The notes beneath the pieces were generated by a model that was not told the origin of the DNA, did not search any database, and was given only the letters and a program-made list of their open reading frames with translations. A DNA stretch of 64,000 nt from Hysterangium stoloniferum (lineage: Eukaryota > Basidiomycota > Agaricomycetes > Hysterangiales > Hysterangiaceae), in contig WHVD01000019.1 of the NCBI GenBank assembly GCA_015178975.1, forward strand, positions 434,001-498,000. The letters are read 5' to 3'. Of this stretch, positions 11,489-23,676 are shown in pieces (position 1 is the first letter of the stretch; every line of letters begins with the position of its first letter). The translations under genes were made by a program, and so were the position numbers.

Positions 11489-11929
11489 GTAGATATATAC
11501 AATCTTAGTCAATTCCACTATCCTGTATCAACTGAGTTATCATTGTTATAGTTTCCAACTGGTTATGGGGCCCATCCCAAAATCATTAGGATACAATAAG
11601 ACTAAAACCAACCCTGACCTAATCATGAAACTGACCCCAACCTAATTACAAAACTGACCTCGACTGATCACTGAAGTACTAAACTACACTGACCCCAACT
11701 CCAACTCAGTTGACCCCAAATGACTCCAGAAATGTCTTCCCAATAACACCTATTCCAGCTTCACAGCTGACAAAAATTTGATGGCATGAAATGGTATTCC
11801 TGGAAGAAAATCATTTTGTCAGCAGCTCATGTGAGAGGTGTATATGGATATCTGAGTGGGGGAATTACCAGACCACCAATGACAACATCCTACATCACAG
11901 CAACAAGTTACTGGGGATCTAAAACACTG
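11489..11929. other. gene-free interval
   Basis: Contains a CAACTGAG/CTTAGTC-type hairpin near 11508-11536 and a stretch of imperfect CTGACC(C/T)(C/A)AACC repeats (about 11600-11720). No open frame of interest. Confidence 0.4.
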
Positions 11930-12738
11930 TGTTACGACCAGAATTCCCGCCAGACTCTGGGCACTAACTTATACGCACCCATTGTCAGTTTACCGGAATT
12001 TCCACCAGACTCCGTACGTCAGACTTGTCTATGTTCATCTTCGTTACATTGTGTATCAGTCACCGGAATACCCACTGGACTCCGTCCCTGTCTATGTCCG
12101 ACCTCATCCCACACATCAGTCAACAGACCCTGCTCAGAAAACCCGTCATCCCTCTAACAGAGCCCCGTTCCCATTTTAGTCAAATGACCTGTCACAATTC
12201 AGACTCCACTCCCGCTCCATTTCCCATTATGGTTTATGATTTGTGACGATTCGGACTCCGCTCCATTCCGTCCCATTCCTAACACCAAATTTGGTGTTTA
12301 CTATTCCCGTTTTATGTTTTGCTAGTTTCATTTCATTATTACTGGATTTGGTATGTCACTCATTCCACAGTCTATATAGTCTGGCAGATGTTGTACATAC
12401 AATCCAGTCAGAAAATCGGCTTAGATTCCCCCCAGTAATCTAATACATTTTCCACTCTAAACTCCTACTTGAATCACACCGCTCATGCTAGTCGGAGCCC
12501 ACAGGCTCCAGCACATCTATCTCTCTTATCTATCTTGACTCACAACCTCTCAACTCACAACCTCCGACCTACAACCCCTCAACCCACAAACCCCACCCGG
12601 ACTTCCCAGGATTCCCATCCACCTGTCTGAAATTGGACAACACGATCTCACAAGGGTGCAGCCTATAAGCTGAAGTGCCAAGTCCGACTGGATATTCTGC
12701 AGGTTTCTCTGGAAACCCGTCGTGTACGTACCCTAACA
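11930..12738 (+). repeat. solo LTR, family A
   Basis: TGTTACGACC to ACCCTAACA, 809 bp, same length class as the 5' LTR of element A. Flanks CACTG and CACTA give a target duplication matching at 4 of 5 bases. No internal element adjoins it. Confidence 0.88.
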
Positions 12739-13069
12739 CACTAACTATAAACAAATGGGATCAACATTGTGAAGGATGGGCTACAAACAGTGCAATACTC
12801 TGGGAAGTGAGTATTTCTTTGATTCCTTATTTTTTTCCATATTTTATATTATTTTCCTTTACTCCAAATGCGAGATATATCTTGCATTTAGTAGTGCAAA
12901 GGTCCATGTATGCTTGTGGGTGCACAAGTACCCACAAGCTGTTACGACTGGAAATCCCGCTGGACTCCGGGCACCAACTTATACGCACCCATTATCAGTT
13001 CACCGGAATTCCCACCGGACTCCGTACGTCAGACTCGTCTACGTTCATCTTCGTTACATTGTGTTTCAG

Positions 13070-13697
13070 TGTGAAGAGTGGTATAAGTTCTGACCGTTCT
13101 ATATACGAAGAAATGAGTAGAATGGGAGGAAGGATGATTCGAGTGGAGGCCTCGACTGCTATAGTTCAAGGCCTGGAGTGTTAGATAGTTCAGATATTGC
13201 TACCTATGTAGTAGCTGACATGTTACCCTGATCACCACTCGTAGTAGACCTAGTTTATGTCTTACGAGTGGTGGTTCTTGGGTAAAAGTGTGTCTGAGTT
13301 CTAATTGTTGGATATGGTTGGTTTGACAGCCTAGACTCAGCTTTAGAGCAGTGCGAATGTGTGACTGTCTCTCACAGTTTCTGTGTATATGGAATGTTAA
13401 TGGCCATATAGAGTTGACTTCACTACTGAGTACCTAAAGGGTTGGTAACTCAGTGGTAGAGCATCCAGTCTAGATTACAGATGGTCCCAGGTTCAATTCC
13501 TGGCCAGTCCAATATTTTCCAATACTAATTGGTGCTGAGTGCACCCACAAGTATACACAATGCTTCGAACTAATGAAATGATGGAATATTTGAAGAATAT
13601 AAAAGATAGATAAATATGAATAGAATGTGTAAAATATAAATAAAATAAAAGGAGTGTTTTACCACAATGAAACTGTGGTAAAAGCATACTCCTCACA
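13070..13697 (+). mobile_element. 628-bp LTR-like insertion carrying a tRNA-like sequence
   Basis: Ends TGTGAAGAGT and ACTCCTCACA are inverted repeats with one mismatch, and the 5-bp target duplication TTCAG is exact (13065-13069 and 13698-13702). Inside are a perfect 11-bp inverted repeat, CACCACTCGTA (13233) and TACGAGTGGTG (13263), a tRNA-like sequence at 13439-13510, and a 10-bp hairpin TTTTACCACA/TGTGGTAAAA just before the 3' end. No protein is encoded. It could be a solo LTR, a miniature LTR element or a hybrid with a tRNA-derived repeat. Confidence 0.75.
13439..13510 (+). tRNA. tRNA-like sequence (probably a degenerate tRNA)
   Basis: Exactly 72 nt. Acceptor arms GGGTTGG/CCAGTCC pair with two G-T wobbles. 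The T arm CCAGG-TTCAATT-CCTGG is perfect and contains a B box (GGTTCAATTCC). The D arm CTC-AGTGGTA-GAG is good and gives an A box. The anticodon stem does not fold cleanly, so no anticodon is assigned. The overall text resembles tRNA-Cys. It lies inside the 628-bp insertion. Confidence 0.6.
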
Positions 13698-14403
13698 TTC
13701 AGTCACCGGAATACTCACCGGACCCCGTCTCTGTCTAATTCCGACCTCGTCCCGCGCATCAGTCACTGGACCCTGCTCAGAATACCTGTCATCCCTCTAA
13801 CCAAGCCCTGTTCCCATTTTAGTCAAATGACCTGTCACGATTTGGACTCCGCTCCCGCTCCATTTCCCATTATGGTTTATGATTTGTCACTATTCAGACT
13901 CCGCTCCATTCCGTCCCATTCCTAACACCAATTTGGTGTTTACTATTCCCGTTTTATGTTTTGCTCATTTCGTTTCATTATTACTGGATTCGGTATGACA
14001 TTTACTCCACAGTCTATTTAAACTGGCAGATGTTGTACATACAATCCAGTCAGAAAATCAGCTTAGATTCCCCCCAGTAATCGAATACATTTTCCACTCT
14101 AAAAACCCTACTTGATTCACACCACTCGCACTAGTTGGAGCCCACGGGCTCCGGCATATCTATCTCTCTCACCAGTCTCAACTCATGACCCATGATCTCC
14201 GACTTACGACTCACAACCCATGATCTCCAACTTACGACTCACAACCCACGACCCCCACCCAGACTCCCTGGGATTCCCATCCGCCTGTCTGAAATTGGAC
14301 GACACGATCTAGCGAGGGCGCAGCCTATAAGCTGAAGCCAAGTCCTACCGGATATTCCACGGGTTTCTCCGGAGACCCACCCTGTACGTATCCTAACACA
14401 AGC

Positions 14404-14932
14404 CCACAACAGTGACATTTGTAATTGTAGTAGTCACAACCTTAAGACACTTTTAACCCCAACAACCACCACCTGCATCACACAAGTATTGGTTTGGGGT
14501 TCCATCTCAATAACATTAATGTTACCACACTTATATTTCAACTGTGAGCAAAACTTCACACTGTAACAGTCAAAGTGTGCTTGCTACTATTCAACTCATC
14601 TCCACAGATAAACTTAGCTTAACAGGACACATCCCTCAGGCCATTCACTCCTGTCTCATAGTAGTGATGTTACTCTTACCCTCTCTCCCTATCAATAAGT
14701 AATCTCTAATTGCACCTTGAGTTCAATCCTCACTCTTAAGTACTTTGTCTCTTTGATTGCACCTAGAGGTTGATCTTCACTTATAAGTGCTTCGTCTCAT
14801 CAATTGCAACCTTGAAGGTCAATCCTGCTTCTATCATTTGAGTAGTAGGCTATTATATCATTTACTTACTGCTATCTTAATAAGTTGATCTCACTATTGC
14901 ACTGTTACAAGTCGATATTGCTCACACATTGA
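14404..14932. other. gene-free interval
   Basis: Short imperfect repeats of the form GATTGCACCT(T)GAGGTT-GAT-CTTCACT (about 14700-14830) are visible. No coding sequence or known element. Confidence 0.35.
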
Positions 14933-15293
14933 GTGGTTAATTACTCAACTCTTCACAAACATGATGCATATGCAAAGAGTATGATGGCACTCAATGTTAA
15001 GAATCCCCTGGGTTTGGGGATCAAGTCCACCCAAAGTGCAGCAGAAGAATGGAAAGCTCTTACTACAACATATGATGCAGTGTCAGATATAGGGAGACTA
15101 AATGCTGAAAACACACTATGATCCATCAAATATGAAGATGGGTCAGATATAATGGCTTATTTTGCAGTACTACAAGAAGCATGGGAAATGGCAATTGGCC
15201 AGGGAAGTAGGACAGAATTCAGGACAATCATTCTTGGATCCATGCCTGGAGAATGGTCTATACATCAGCTGTCACAAATGTACAATTGCTCCT
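14933..15293 (+). pseudogene. Ty1/copia-type Gag remnant
   Basis: A frame with one TGA (15119-15121) reads AEEWKALTTTYDAVSDIG, then IKYEDGSDIMAYFAVLQEAW and ILGSMPGEW. This matches the copia-family Gag pattern of Trp-x-x-Leu...Tyr, KYxDGxDIxxY and a SxPxxW block. No zinc knuckle, integrase or LTR was found nearby, so it is an isolated fragment ending where the neighbouring 7TM gene region begins. Confidence 0.6.
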
Positions 15294-15453
15294 CTGCAAA
15301 CCTGTCGCTGGAAAAGTCGCCTGGCCCTCACTTGTTTACAGTCTTTTGTTATTGGCATGGGGGGACGATTAATGTTGCAAGTGGTATTAAATTTAGCGAG
15401 ACGACATGGCTTAGAAATGCAGCGTCGTGCAAGACTGACGGTCTTGCCAGGAG

Positions 15454-16278
15454 ATGAGTAGAAGGAGTATGGAGACAATGAGGAACGTGGCATTCGTTGC
15501 GGCCAATCTCTTCGCTAATGGACTTCTGGTTGGCAATATAGTCCTTGATTGATCCCGGGATGCCGCTAATCGTCCAAAATACTGTCCATTATAATAGTTC
15601 TTTAGATGTTTCGTCCTCTGGGACCGTAATGGTCGTGTCATTGTGTTTCCTGCATCACTCTTTGCCTCATCGTTCGGTTCGTTCTGCATCTACGCACGAT
15701 ATGCCCCTTTGATTTGAGACTCTAGCCCTCTCTTCTGTCGCTATATACCAGGCCGCGGGAAGGTCTCTGCCGTCACCAGGCATCCCCTACTGGTGTCTGT
15801 CGATCGTCTTCAACGTTCTTGCTAGCATGATGATTTGTGGCCGCCTTCTGTGGCATCACCATACGACCCTTTATGCTACTCTCTCTGCTATGTTCATAGA
15901 GAGTGCAGCTTTATATGTCGTCGTAGGCATCATTCACGTTACATTGTTTGTACAAGAAAGTAGTTTCCATAATCCGATCCTTGGTGTTATGGCTTAAGTG
16001 GAGGTAATTTATTTCATTCGTTTGAACAATGGTATAGTGAAGTATTACTGTTACAGTGTATTTCTCCCGACGTGATGATTTTAAGAGTTGCCCTGGGCCG
16101 CGCAGGGTCTTTTAAGGCGTCCCCACCCACTATCGGCGCGCATCTCAAATTCCCTGAGGTCTCAAGATGCTCCTCGAGCCTCCATCCAGAAATGGATATT
16201 TCTTCCACCGCCAAGACATTCACAGACTTGACTGTTCAAAACTCGAATGCCGGGTCCCATTACTGTCACCCCGTTTAA
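15454..16278 (+). CDS. fungal multi-pass membrane protein (7TM-like), 5' end unresolved
   Basis: Exons read in one frame: 15454-15528 (AFVAANLFANGLL), 15598-15676 (RCFVLWDRNGRVIVFPASLF), 15726-15985 (SVAIYQAAG, PYWCLSIVFNVLASMMICGR, SAMFIESAALYVVVGI) and 16057-16278 (ISPDVMILRVALGRA). The introns are 69, 49 and 71 bp. This is the pattern of agaricomycete integral membrane proteins with a Tyr/Phe-Arg-Cys-(Y/F)-x-L/V-W motif after TM3 and a closing I(L)RVALGRA block. The N-terminal helices expected upstream were not found, so the gene may be 5'-truncated at the copia Gag junction or have exons I missed. Ligand and role unknown. Confidence 0.6.
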
Positions 16279-16701
16279 ACCTGCAACAAGAGAGAGCTCT
16301 GTCGTTCTCGGAGTGAAAAATGCATAGTTGGGCCTGTTAAATGGAATTCCGAGCTTGTAAAACGAGCATTCTCCCTGACATTAAGGAAGAGCCTTGATCC
16401 CTAGCGAGGCACGTCTTAGCTATAGCTAATGAATCGATGATAAAATGAACGGCTCACGGCAATCTGATACAACAGAGGAATGAAACTGGGGATCTATCAG
16501 TACATGTTCACAGTAACACTGATATCACGTACGTGATCATAACAGCCGTCACACCTGGGTTGGCAACGCTCATGAGTATGATGGTCATAGATATGATGGT
16601 CACTAAATGTCAGTTACAAAAGGCAACATCTTAATAGCGAATCTCTTGTAATTATTGATAAATTACCGAATAGTCTGTGCAAGGGAATCACTTTAGTCTG
16701 T
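16279..16701. other. gene-free interval
   Basis: Lies between the convergent 3' ends of the two 7TM genes. The part next to 16700 may hold the last exon of the minus-strand gene, which I could not resolve. Confidence 0.3.
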
Positions 16702-18157
16702 CTAGCCATGAAAAAAACTGAAGGAAACGAACAATACCAAAAAGGCAAGCCCATCTCTAAGAAATGTATACATCAAGGATGGCACACGCCCTAATTGTCG
16801 CCAATTAATGAAAATTGTAAAAAATATGAGGATCAGATATATGCCTGGTGACAAGAGTTGAATACTGAGAAGGGTGCATTCAGCAAACAAGCCTCACATG
16901 AAGAGACCAAGAGTGGAATCCTACAACCCGGGGAATAAATTATTCAAAAGCACGTAGATTATGGGAAGCTGTAAAGACTCTCACAAGTTGATATACATGC
17001 TTTGCGGTACGTTAACGGGAACACATCCAGTAACTGGCCAGTCGGTTGTGTCATGGAAGTAAACCTTGAAAAATGATAGTGAATTCACTACGAATGGAAC
17101 CTGAAAGGGGGGTGGGGGTCAGTACCAAGGTAACAGAGTACTGTTGTGAAGAAGAAGAAAAACTCTACAAACAGGTATGGTGACTATCCCGACATAAGTA
17201 ATCAGTCAGAAGCCGGGATACTATCGTAAGGGGTGCTCACTGGTGAGAGTAAATAGCAGAAATGCAAGCACTAGATCATGATGGCATATATTCAAATTCA
17301 TGTGAAAAGTGTCAATGCAGAACTTCCATACCACGTTTGGTTCTATTGTACAAGGCATACATCCACAGGATGAAAAGACCCTCTTCACACACTACCAGAA
17401 ACATGAGCCCACTTGAGAGGTGAGTGAGTTGTCGGTGGGAAGTAATGCTCAATGCGTAGACTAACAAACTCACAACGTATAAACCAATGTCCCTGTGTGG
17501 CAACTGAGGCGAAGAAGTCAAGGTTAACCTCTCTCACGGAAGACATGCTCACAACTAACACAAAAATGGTCAGCATTTCATGTGCATTAAATTATCACAT
17601 CGCTACCTCGATATCAGGATGCAAAAACAAACTAGCTTCCGAAGGCGACTCTTAGCTTTACACTTTTGAGCTGCAAGTCAATGCTTACAGATCATGATAA
17701 AACTAGATGAAAGACGATGTTGATGCCGATTAGTTAAACGCTGGTGATAATCCGGACCTTTACTCACAGAATAAATGCAAGCCCAAAATATCGAGCGACT
17801 ATACAGAGGGAGTTCGGCAGTGTCCACTTTTTACTAGCAGCAAAAGTATAATATGAAGGTGTCCCAGCACTACTGGCAACGATCATTAAATACCTCCAAA
17901 TGTGTTCACTCTTGTATTGCGTGTGAGAAGGTGAAATTCATGGGCAAAGGTTGTGGTTATTGTTACCCACCTCCTTATCTAATGTTATGATCCAGTCGTA
18001 GGAAATCAAGGTTGCAGCCATCACTTGAAGAGTAGTAAGTAGTGTGTTGTGCCTCTTTGAAGCCTGGTATACCTGCAGTGTGGTTTGCAGTGTGGTTGAA
18101 TGAAACAATAGTGACTAGAACACCAGGTTCGAAAAGAGGTAAAGTACTGTTCGACAT
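16702..18157 (-). CDS. DUF6533-type 7TM membrane protein, exon structure partly unresolved
   Basis: Minus-strand exons recognisable in order: about 18045-17967 (MAATLISYDWIITLDKE, the DUF6533 signature with a conserved Tyr-Asp and Glu), donor GTGGGT; about 17847-17767 (KWTLPNSLCIVARYFGLAF), donor GTGAGT; about 17390-17330 (ILWMYALYNRTKRGMEVL, matching the L-R/W-xYALY-x-R motif); and about 16890-16702 (PSLMYTFLRDGLAFLVLF, matching the late T-x-x-RDG-x-x-F motif). The order and spacing fit the family. I could not link the proposed start (18157, MSNSTLPLFEP) to the first domain exon in frame, so the N terminus is uncertain. The family is widespread in mushrooms with no assigned function. Confidence 0.55.
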
Positions 18158-20199
18158 GAGTGTTGGGTGAAGAAAAATCTAAAGGAGGGTGCGCATAATT
18201 ATATACATGCCCATGCTGTGAAAACGGGCTTGCAAAATTTATGGCATTGAGTGAGCAATATATATTGCAAATTGAAATGCTGACATGTTTGTAAATGTAG
18301 GCTCAATGGCTCAAGTGGAAGATTCGGTGATCTCCAGCTGAGATCATTCGGGAGGGACTGAAATAGATTGAGTTTCTAGGCAATCGTAGCATTGGTTAGC
18401 ACAGCGGAGTACTGGTAATAGGCTAGTCTTTGTCAAATATTATTATGGCTGGCTACATTTTTCCTTTCATACTATGCTATTGGCTGGCTAGACCGGGTTA
18501 GGGGTAGCTACACCAATCGGGTTTGGACCTAGGGTTGGGAATATACCGGAATCCCTCCGCTGCACTCGATAACATCGTAAGGCGTTCCGGAGAGTCCACC
18601 TAATACCGTCCACCTACGTAGAGGCATTTCAGCAATGTCCACTTGTGCCCAAGTTTACAGCTAGCGACGCATCCGTAAATACGGCGTACATCTCGGTTGC
18701 TGCGATCATCTCATAAATTTTCAACCCTGGTATCGAGTGACACCGGAGATCGACTGGTTTCGCTGAAAAGAGCCAGATCCGAGTGATTTGTAAATCCTAT
18801 GTCCCCCCTGCTAACCGATGCTATGTAGATCTGGTAAGGTTATAACATGTGATTGGCAGGGTGTATACCAAGGACAACTTCCACACATCATTTTTATGCC
18901 GGTAGCCAGCATATATTGGCAGCCGCGCATTCTGGGTGGAAAGCTACTAATCCTATAATATTAGAGTAAAGTTTAAACAATTAATATATATCAGCAAATT
19001 GAATGGTGTGAATCAAATGGACATGAAGAACACACCATCACATGTGTTTCATTTTATTAGTATAGTCCAATAGGAAACTGAAGGAAGACTGTCAACGTCA
19101 CAAGAGGAGCGAGTTTCAGGCGCTTGGTTTGACTCGGCAGTCAGATTTGCAGCAATGTGGAACGCCCAGGTGGTGAACTTTATTTATTTCACTTATGTAT
19201 CTATGTATTTGTTTCCCTTTGACACAGGTTTTCACAGCTCAGTCCTTTTATATCGAGTTGGTGTGAAGGTGAAGGTTCGACAGAGGTAATTCGGACTGGC
19301 AGAAGATATCACGAGCATCGCGTTTTCTCGCAGAAATCAGAAGGACTGCCCAGCTTAATCTCGGTGCTGCCAAAGATGTGAAGCACTGACAGAAAACTTC
19401 CCATAGAGGTCTTATGCGTAACATACTCAGAACAAGAGCGGTAATGAATGTGGGTAATAATGACCCCGGTCACTATACGACTCCGGCTGCTCGCTTTACC
19501 CAAAAATCTAACATATTAATAGAGAGTATTTGCTTCTTCCCGTGAATATTAGTTGCAAATACTCTCTAATTCCAGCTTCCGGCATGAAATCAAACGAAAC
19601 AAAAATATTTGGTTTCCAGATCCAAGGATTTGGCCAAGCTCATTAGGCGCCTTTCGGATTATAATTCACTTTCAGACACAATTGATTGTGCTGATATTTT
19701 ACACTTTTTGTAGTACTGTACAGTTGCTTAGTAACAAGATGATTATTGTTCAGTACCAAGATTGACTTAGAAGGTGCTTGATGTCTCCTTATCATGCTTA
19801 TTGCCCATTAAATCAAACAAGTGCGAGATTAAGACTCTACTTATTCACACTAAGTTGTAGTCCCCCCATTGTTGAAGTTTTCGTCGTGCTGTTCCTAGAC
19901 CAAATAACTTTCCGTTTGTCTCAGTGCCTCATATACCTAGTAACCGCTTACTCATATCCCTGTATGGTTCAAGTTCCTACAGCTACCAAACTACAACTAA
20001 TTAGAAGCATTTCCAAGCGGAAAAGGCTTATGGCTGCAGATTAAACACTGCCTCAAACACCGCATTTCCAGAGCAAATCTATGCGAAACGTCCAGAAATG
20101 CAAACAATCCGAACAAAGACGCGTCCCCGTCACGTGCCGCGTGCTGTATCTCCTTTTCCTCTTCCTACCCTATTGCGCCACAACTACCCCACAGCAACC
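18158..20199. other. gene-poor interval with one repeat
   Basis: No gene that I can support. 19659-19738 repeats the first 80 bp of the window. A minus-strand frame at 19503-19309 has no recognisable motif. 20100-20199 is the probable promoter of the E2-like gene (C-rich, no clear TATA). Confidence 0.4.
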
Positions 20200-21257
<1,058 letters not shown>

Positions 21258-21412
21258 TTTTACGATCATCTCACATGGGTTCTTTACATATCCAACTTGT
21301 TACCAGGGGCTTGTTTACTTTTTAGTTGTTATTGTACTGGCACAGTTATTATCATTAATTAATTACGCGGGAATTATTACAGTATGTAGTGGTACATGGC
21401 ACTGCTACACCT

Positions 21413-22733
21413 TCAGGCGCGCCCGCGGCCAGATTTCGCACCTGCCGAGGCCGCTGCCCCACCCGCTCGCCGTTTACCGTTGCGACCTTTCTTGTTGCCC
21501 GCGCGTTTGGCTTTGCAGTCATCGCAGTACCATGTTCCCGCCTTGGGAGCATTTGTTAGCCCAATGCAGGCTAGGTGGAACTGAGAGCAAGGGTGAGTAA
21601 AAGGATAGAGATATGCATAACTGGAATAAACGGTACCCATTCGAACGCGCATTGTTCGTCATCGCATCCCACCATCTCTCCGTAGCTGTGCCCGTGGCAA
21701 TAGCAGTAGCGTCCGCCGTCTTGTTCATCACCGCCATCTTGCTCTACTTCCTCGGGTGCAGGAGCCACGTCTTGTTGAACGACGGTGGTGCGAGGCGGTA
21801 CTGCAGCCGCAGCAGGTACACGGGCAGTGGACGGGTGGTTGACCGGATGGGATGTGACAGACAGCACTGAATCGGCAGATGGCGATCCCGCACGGTGTGC
21901 ATGTACATGTACAAGCGTCTGCTGCTCTGCCCTGCAAAGAGTGAGAAACCGTCAGCGCGCGTGCACCCCACGGAACAGTTAAGAAGCTGACTTGCGGCTT
22001 TTCGCAGCGGACGCGCCGCCGCGGCGGTGCGATGCTGCAGCGGTCGGTTCGCGCTCCTTTCGCGGCGTCGGTGCGCTTTCCTCCTCCTCCCGCACGCGCT
22101 TGCGCGACTTGACGGGGCTCAGCGCCTCCACGGCCAGCATGCCCCCCAGCTGACCTCGACCCGCATTCGCTGCAGCCCGGCGGCGCCGGCCGTTTTCCAG
22201 TGGGATGATGTCCTGTGGTGGGCGGGGTGGGATATGGGGATATGTTGTGCGGAGATAGAGATGTGCTGGCGTGAAGGACGTGTCGTACTGGGCGATGGTG
22301 GTCAACAGGGTGTTCATGTGGCTCTTGTGGGCCATCAGCTGCGGATGGGGGGGGTGAGAAGGCCCTGAGCGGCGGCAGCGTGCACATCACGTACGTTGTC
22401 TGCGGCCTGGCTTGCCACCTTGATCTTGTCTTCGCCGCCGAGCTTCAGCCGCTGCGCCTCCTCCCCGATCTGAACGAGCTTCGAAAGCCGCTGCTCCTTC
22501 GTCGAGTGCGGGCTCTCGACGAGGTCGATAAGTTCGTATATTTTCTGGGTGACGCTGTGGGTTGACGCGCTGAGCACGGCATCGAGCTCGCGAAGGTCTG
22601 CAAACTGGCGTGATAGATCGAGGGGAAGAGAGTCGAGTGTGTGAGCGTACTCGGAGAGCGTCATTAAAGAATGGACATTCGCTATGGATGGCAATGAGGA
22701 TGAGAGGCCTAGTGAGGACGAGAGGGCCGCCAT
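21413..22733 (-). CDS. ING-family PHD finger protein (histone acetylation complex subunit)
   Basis: Exons on the minus strand: 22733-22395, 22338-21992, 21931-21637, 21580-21413; three introns of 55-60 bp, frame kept. N-terminal ING domain: EYAHTLDSLPLDLSRQFADL (about residues 28-47) and an acidic/helical stretch. The middle is basic and disordered (PVKSRKRVREEEE). The C-terminal PHD finger starts YCYCHGHSYGEMVGCDD, continues C-AFEW / FHLACIGL and ends GTWYCDDCKAK, a Cys4-His-Cys3 ligand set, with the aromatic cage Tyr and Trp expected for H3K4me3 binding. The tail is Lys/Arg/Gly-rich. Family members recruit NuA4-type acetyltransferase or Rpd3-type deacetylase complexes; which one is not decidable here. 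Convergent with the E2-like gene, 155 bp apart. Confidence 0.93.
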
Positions 22734-22868
22734 TGCGCTGCGGTGGTGGTGGGTAGCGGTCAGCCTTGCTACTAATTATTAATAAACGAAGCACCATGAG
22801 AAAACTAAATAATCATTTTCTTGTGGCATTTGGTGGTCGTATTTAATATATGAACCTTGACACTCGGC

Positions 22869-22964
22869 GCCTTGCTAGCTCAATCGGTAGAGCGTAAGAC
22901 TCTTACAGTCCACCTGACCGGGTAAGCAATCTTAAGGCTGCGGGTTCGACCCCCGCGTGAGGCT
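22869..22964 (+). tRNA. tRNA-Lys(CUU) with a 23-nt intron
   Basis: Acceptor stem GCCTTGC/GTGAGGC pairs (one T-G and one G-T wobble). D arm GCTC/GAGC. Anticodon stem TAAGA/TCTTA with loop C-T-CTT-A-A. T arm GCGGG-TTCGACC-CCCGC. The anticodon CTT is 22902-22904, and an intron of about 23 nt (22906-22928) follows the base 3' to the anticodon, the standard nuclear position. The A box (TAGCTCAATCGG) and B box (GGTTCGACCCC) are intact. It lies 135 bp upstream of the ING start, divergent from it. Confidence 0.95.
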
Positions 22965-23676
22965 AATGTTTTTACATTTTTTTATTTTCTTGGTTTTTGA
23001 GACTTGAACTTACATTGAGAGGACAGCAAAAACACATTAAGTTAAGAGTCAGTTTTTGAACCTCTGAACCTGAAAGTCTCAGTGAATCATTTGCCAATCA
23101 TGATTTCTGGACTGTTACTACAAAGTGTAGGCTTACTAATTTGGAAACTTACTAATACAAAATTTCTCTTTTTGGGGGTCAGAGTCGTCTTAAATTCAGA
23201 GACTAACCCCATGTGTAAAATTTAATTCTTGCGTACCTCTTGCATTCGAGGGGATCGCTGTACTTTACCATCATGTAAACATATCGAATGTCCAATCCCT
23301 CCCGACGCGAACATATGGTCCGCTTCATATTGGTTCAAGCCAATCCTTATTCTCACACCTCCCAGATATGTCCCTGAGCGAGTCCAACCTGCCACAGTGC
23401 TTCTCAAGGCCGTATGCATGTCTTGGCATTATATTGAAGTACACCAGACGGTGCTTATTTTCTTTTGGTGTTCTGATGATATGGTTGTGAACTGGCTGCA
23501 ACTCACGAAATCTCTTTCATAATGGGCTCTCCGGTTGAAACTTTTCATACTGGTTGCAATGTGGAAAAATGACGTAACACCAAATATAGGCTGGAATATC
23601 TTCCAAGCCTTCTTATCATGTGGCCCGAGGACTATAAAATGTGCCCTTATTGCTTAGTCTGCGGCAGACAACCAAG
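22965..23676. other. intergenic, amidase promoter side
   Basis: A T-run just after the tRNA (TTTTTACATTTTTTT, 22968-22984) is the likely Pol III terminator. The rest has no gene. GTATAAAA-type text (GACTATAAAATG, about 23630) lies about 45 bp upstream of the amidase start and is a good TATA candidate. Confidence 0.55.

Larger units (their letters stand above)
12940..14398 (+). repeat. solo LTR, family A, split by a 628-bp insertion
   Basis: Starts TGTTACGACT and ends ATCCTAACA. The target duplication CAAGC is exact (12935-12939 and 14399-14403). It is interrupted at 13070-13697; removing that insert and one TTCAG copy restores a continuous family A LTR of about 826 bp. The core motif lies near 14315. 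Confidence 0.9.

Noticed and set aside
18301-18372. Possible tRNA (A-box-like GGCTCAATGGCTCAAGTGG and an ATCTC/GAGAT stem)
   Set aside because: No B box or T arm, and the acceptor ends do not pair.
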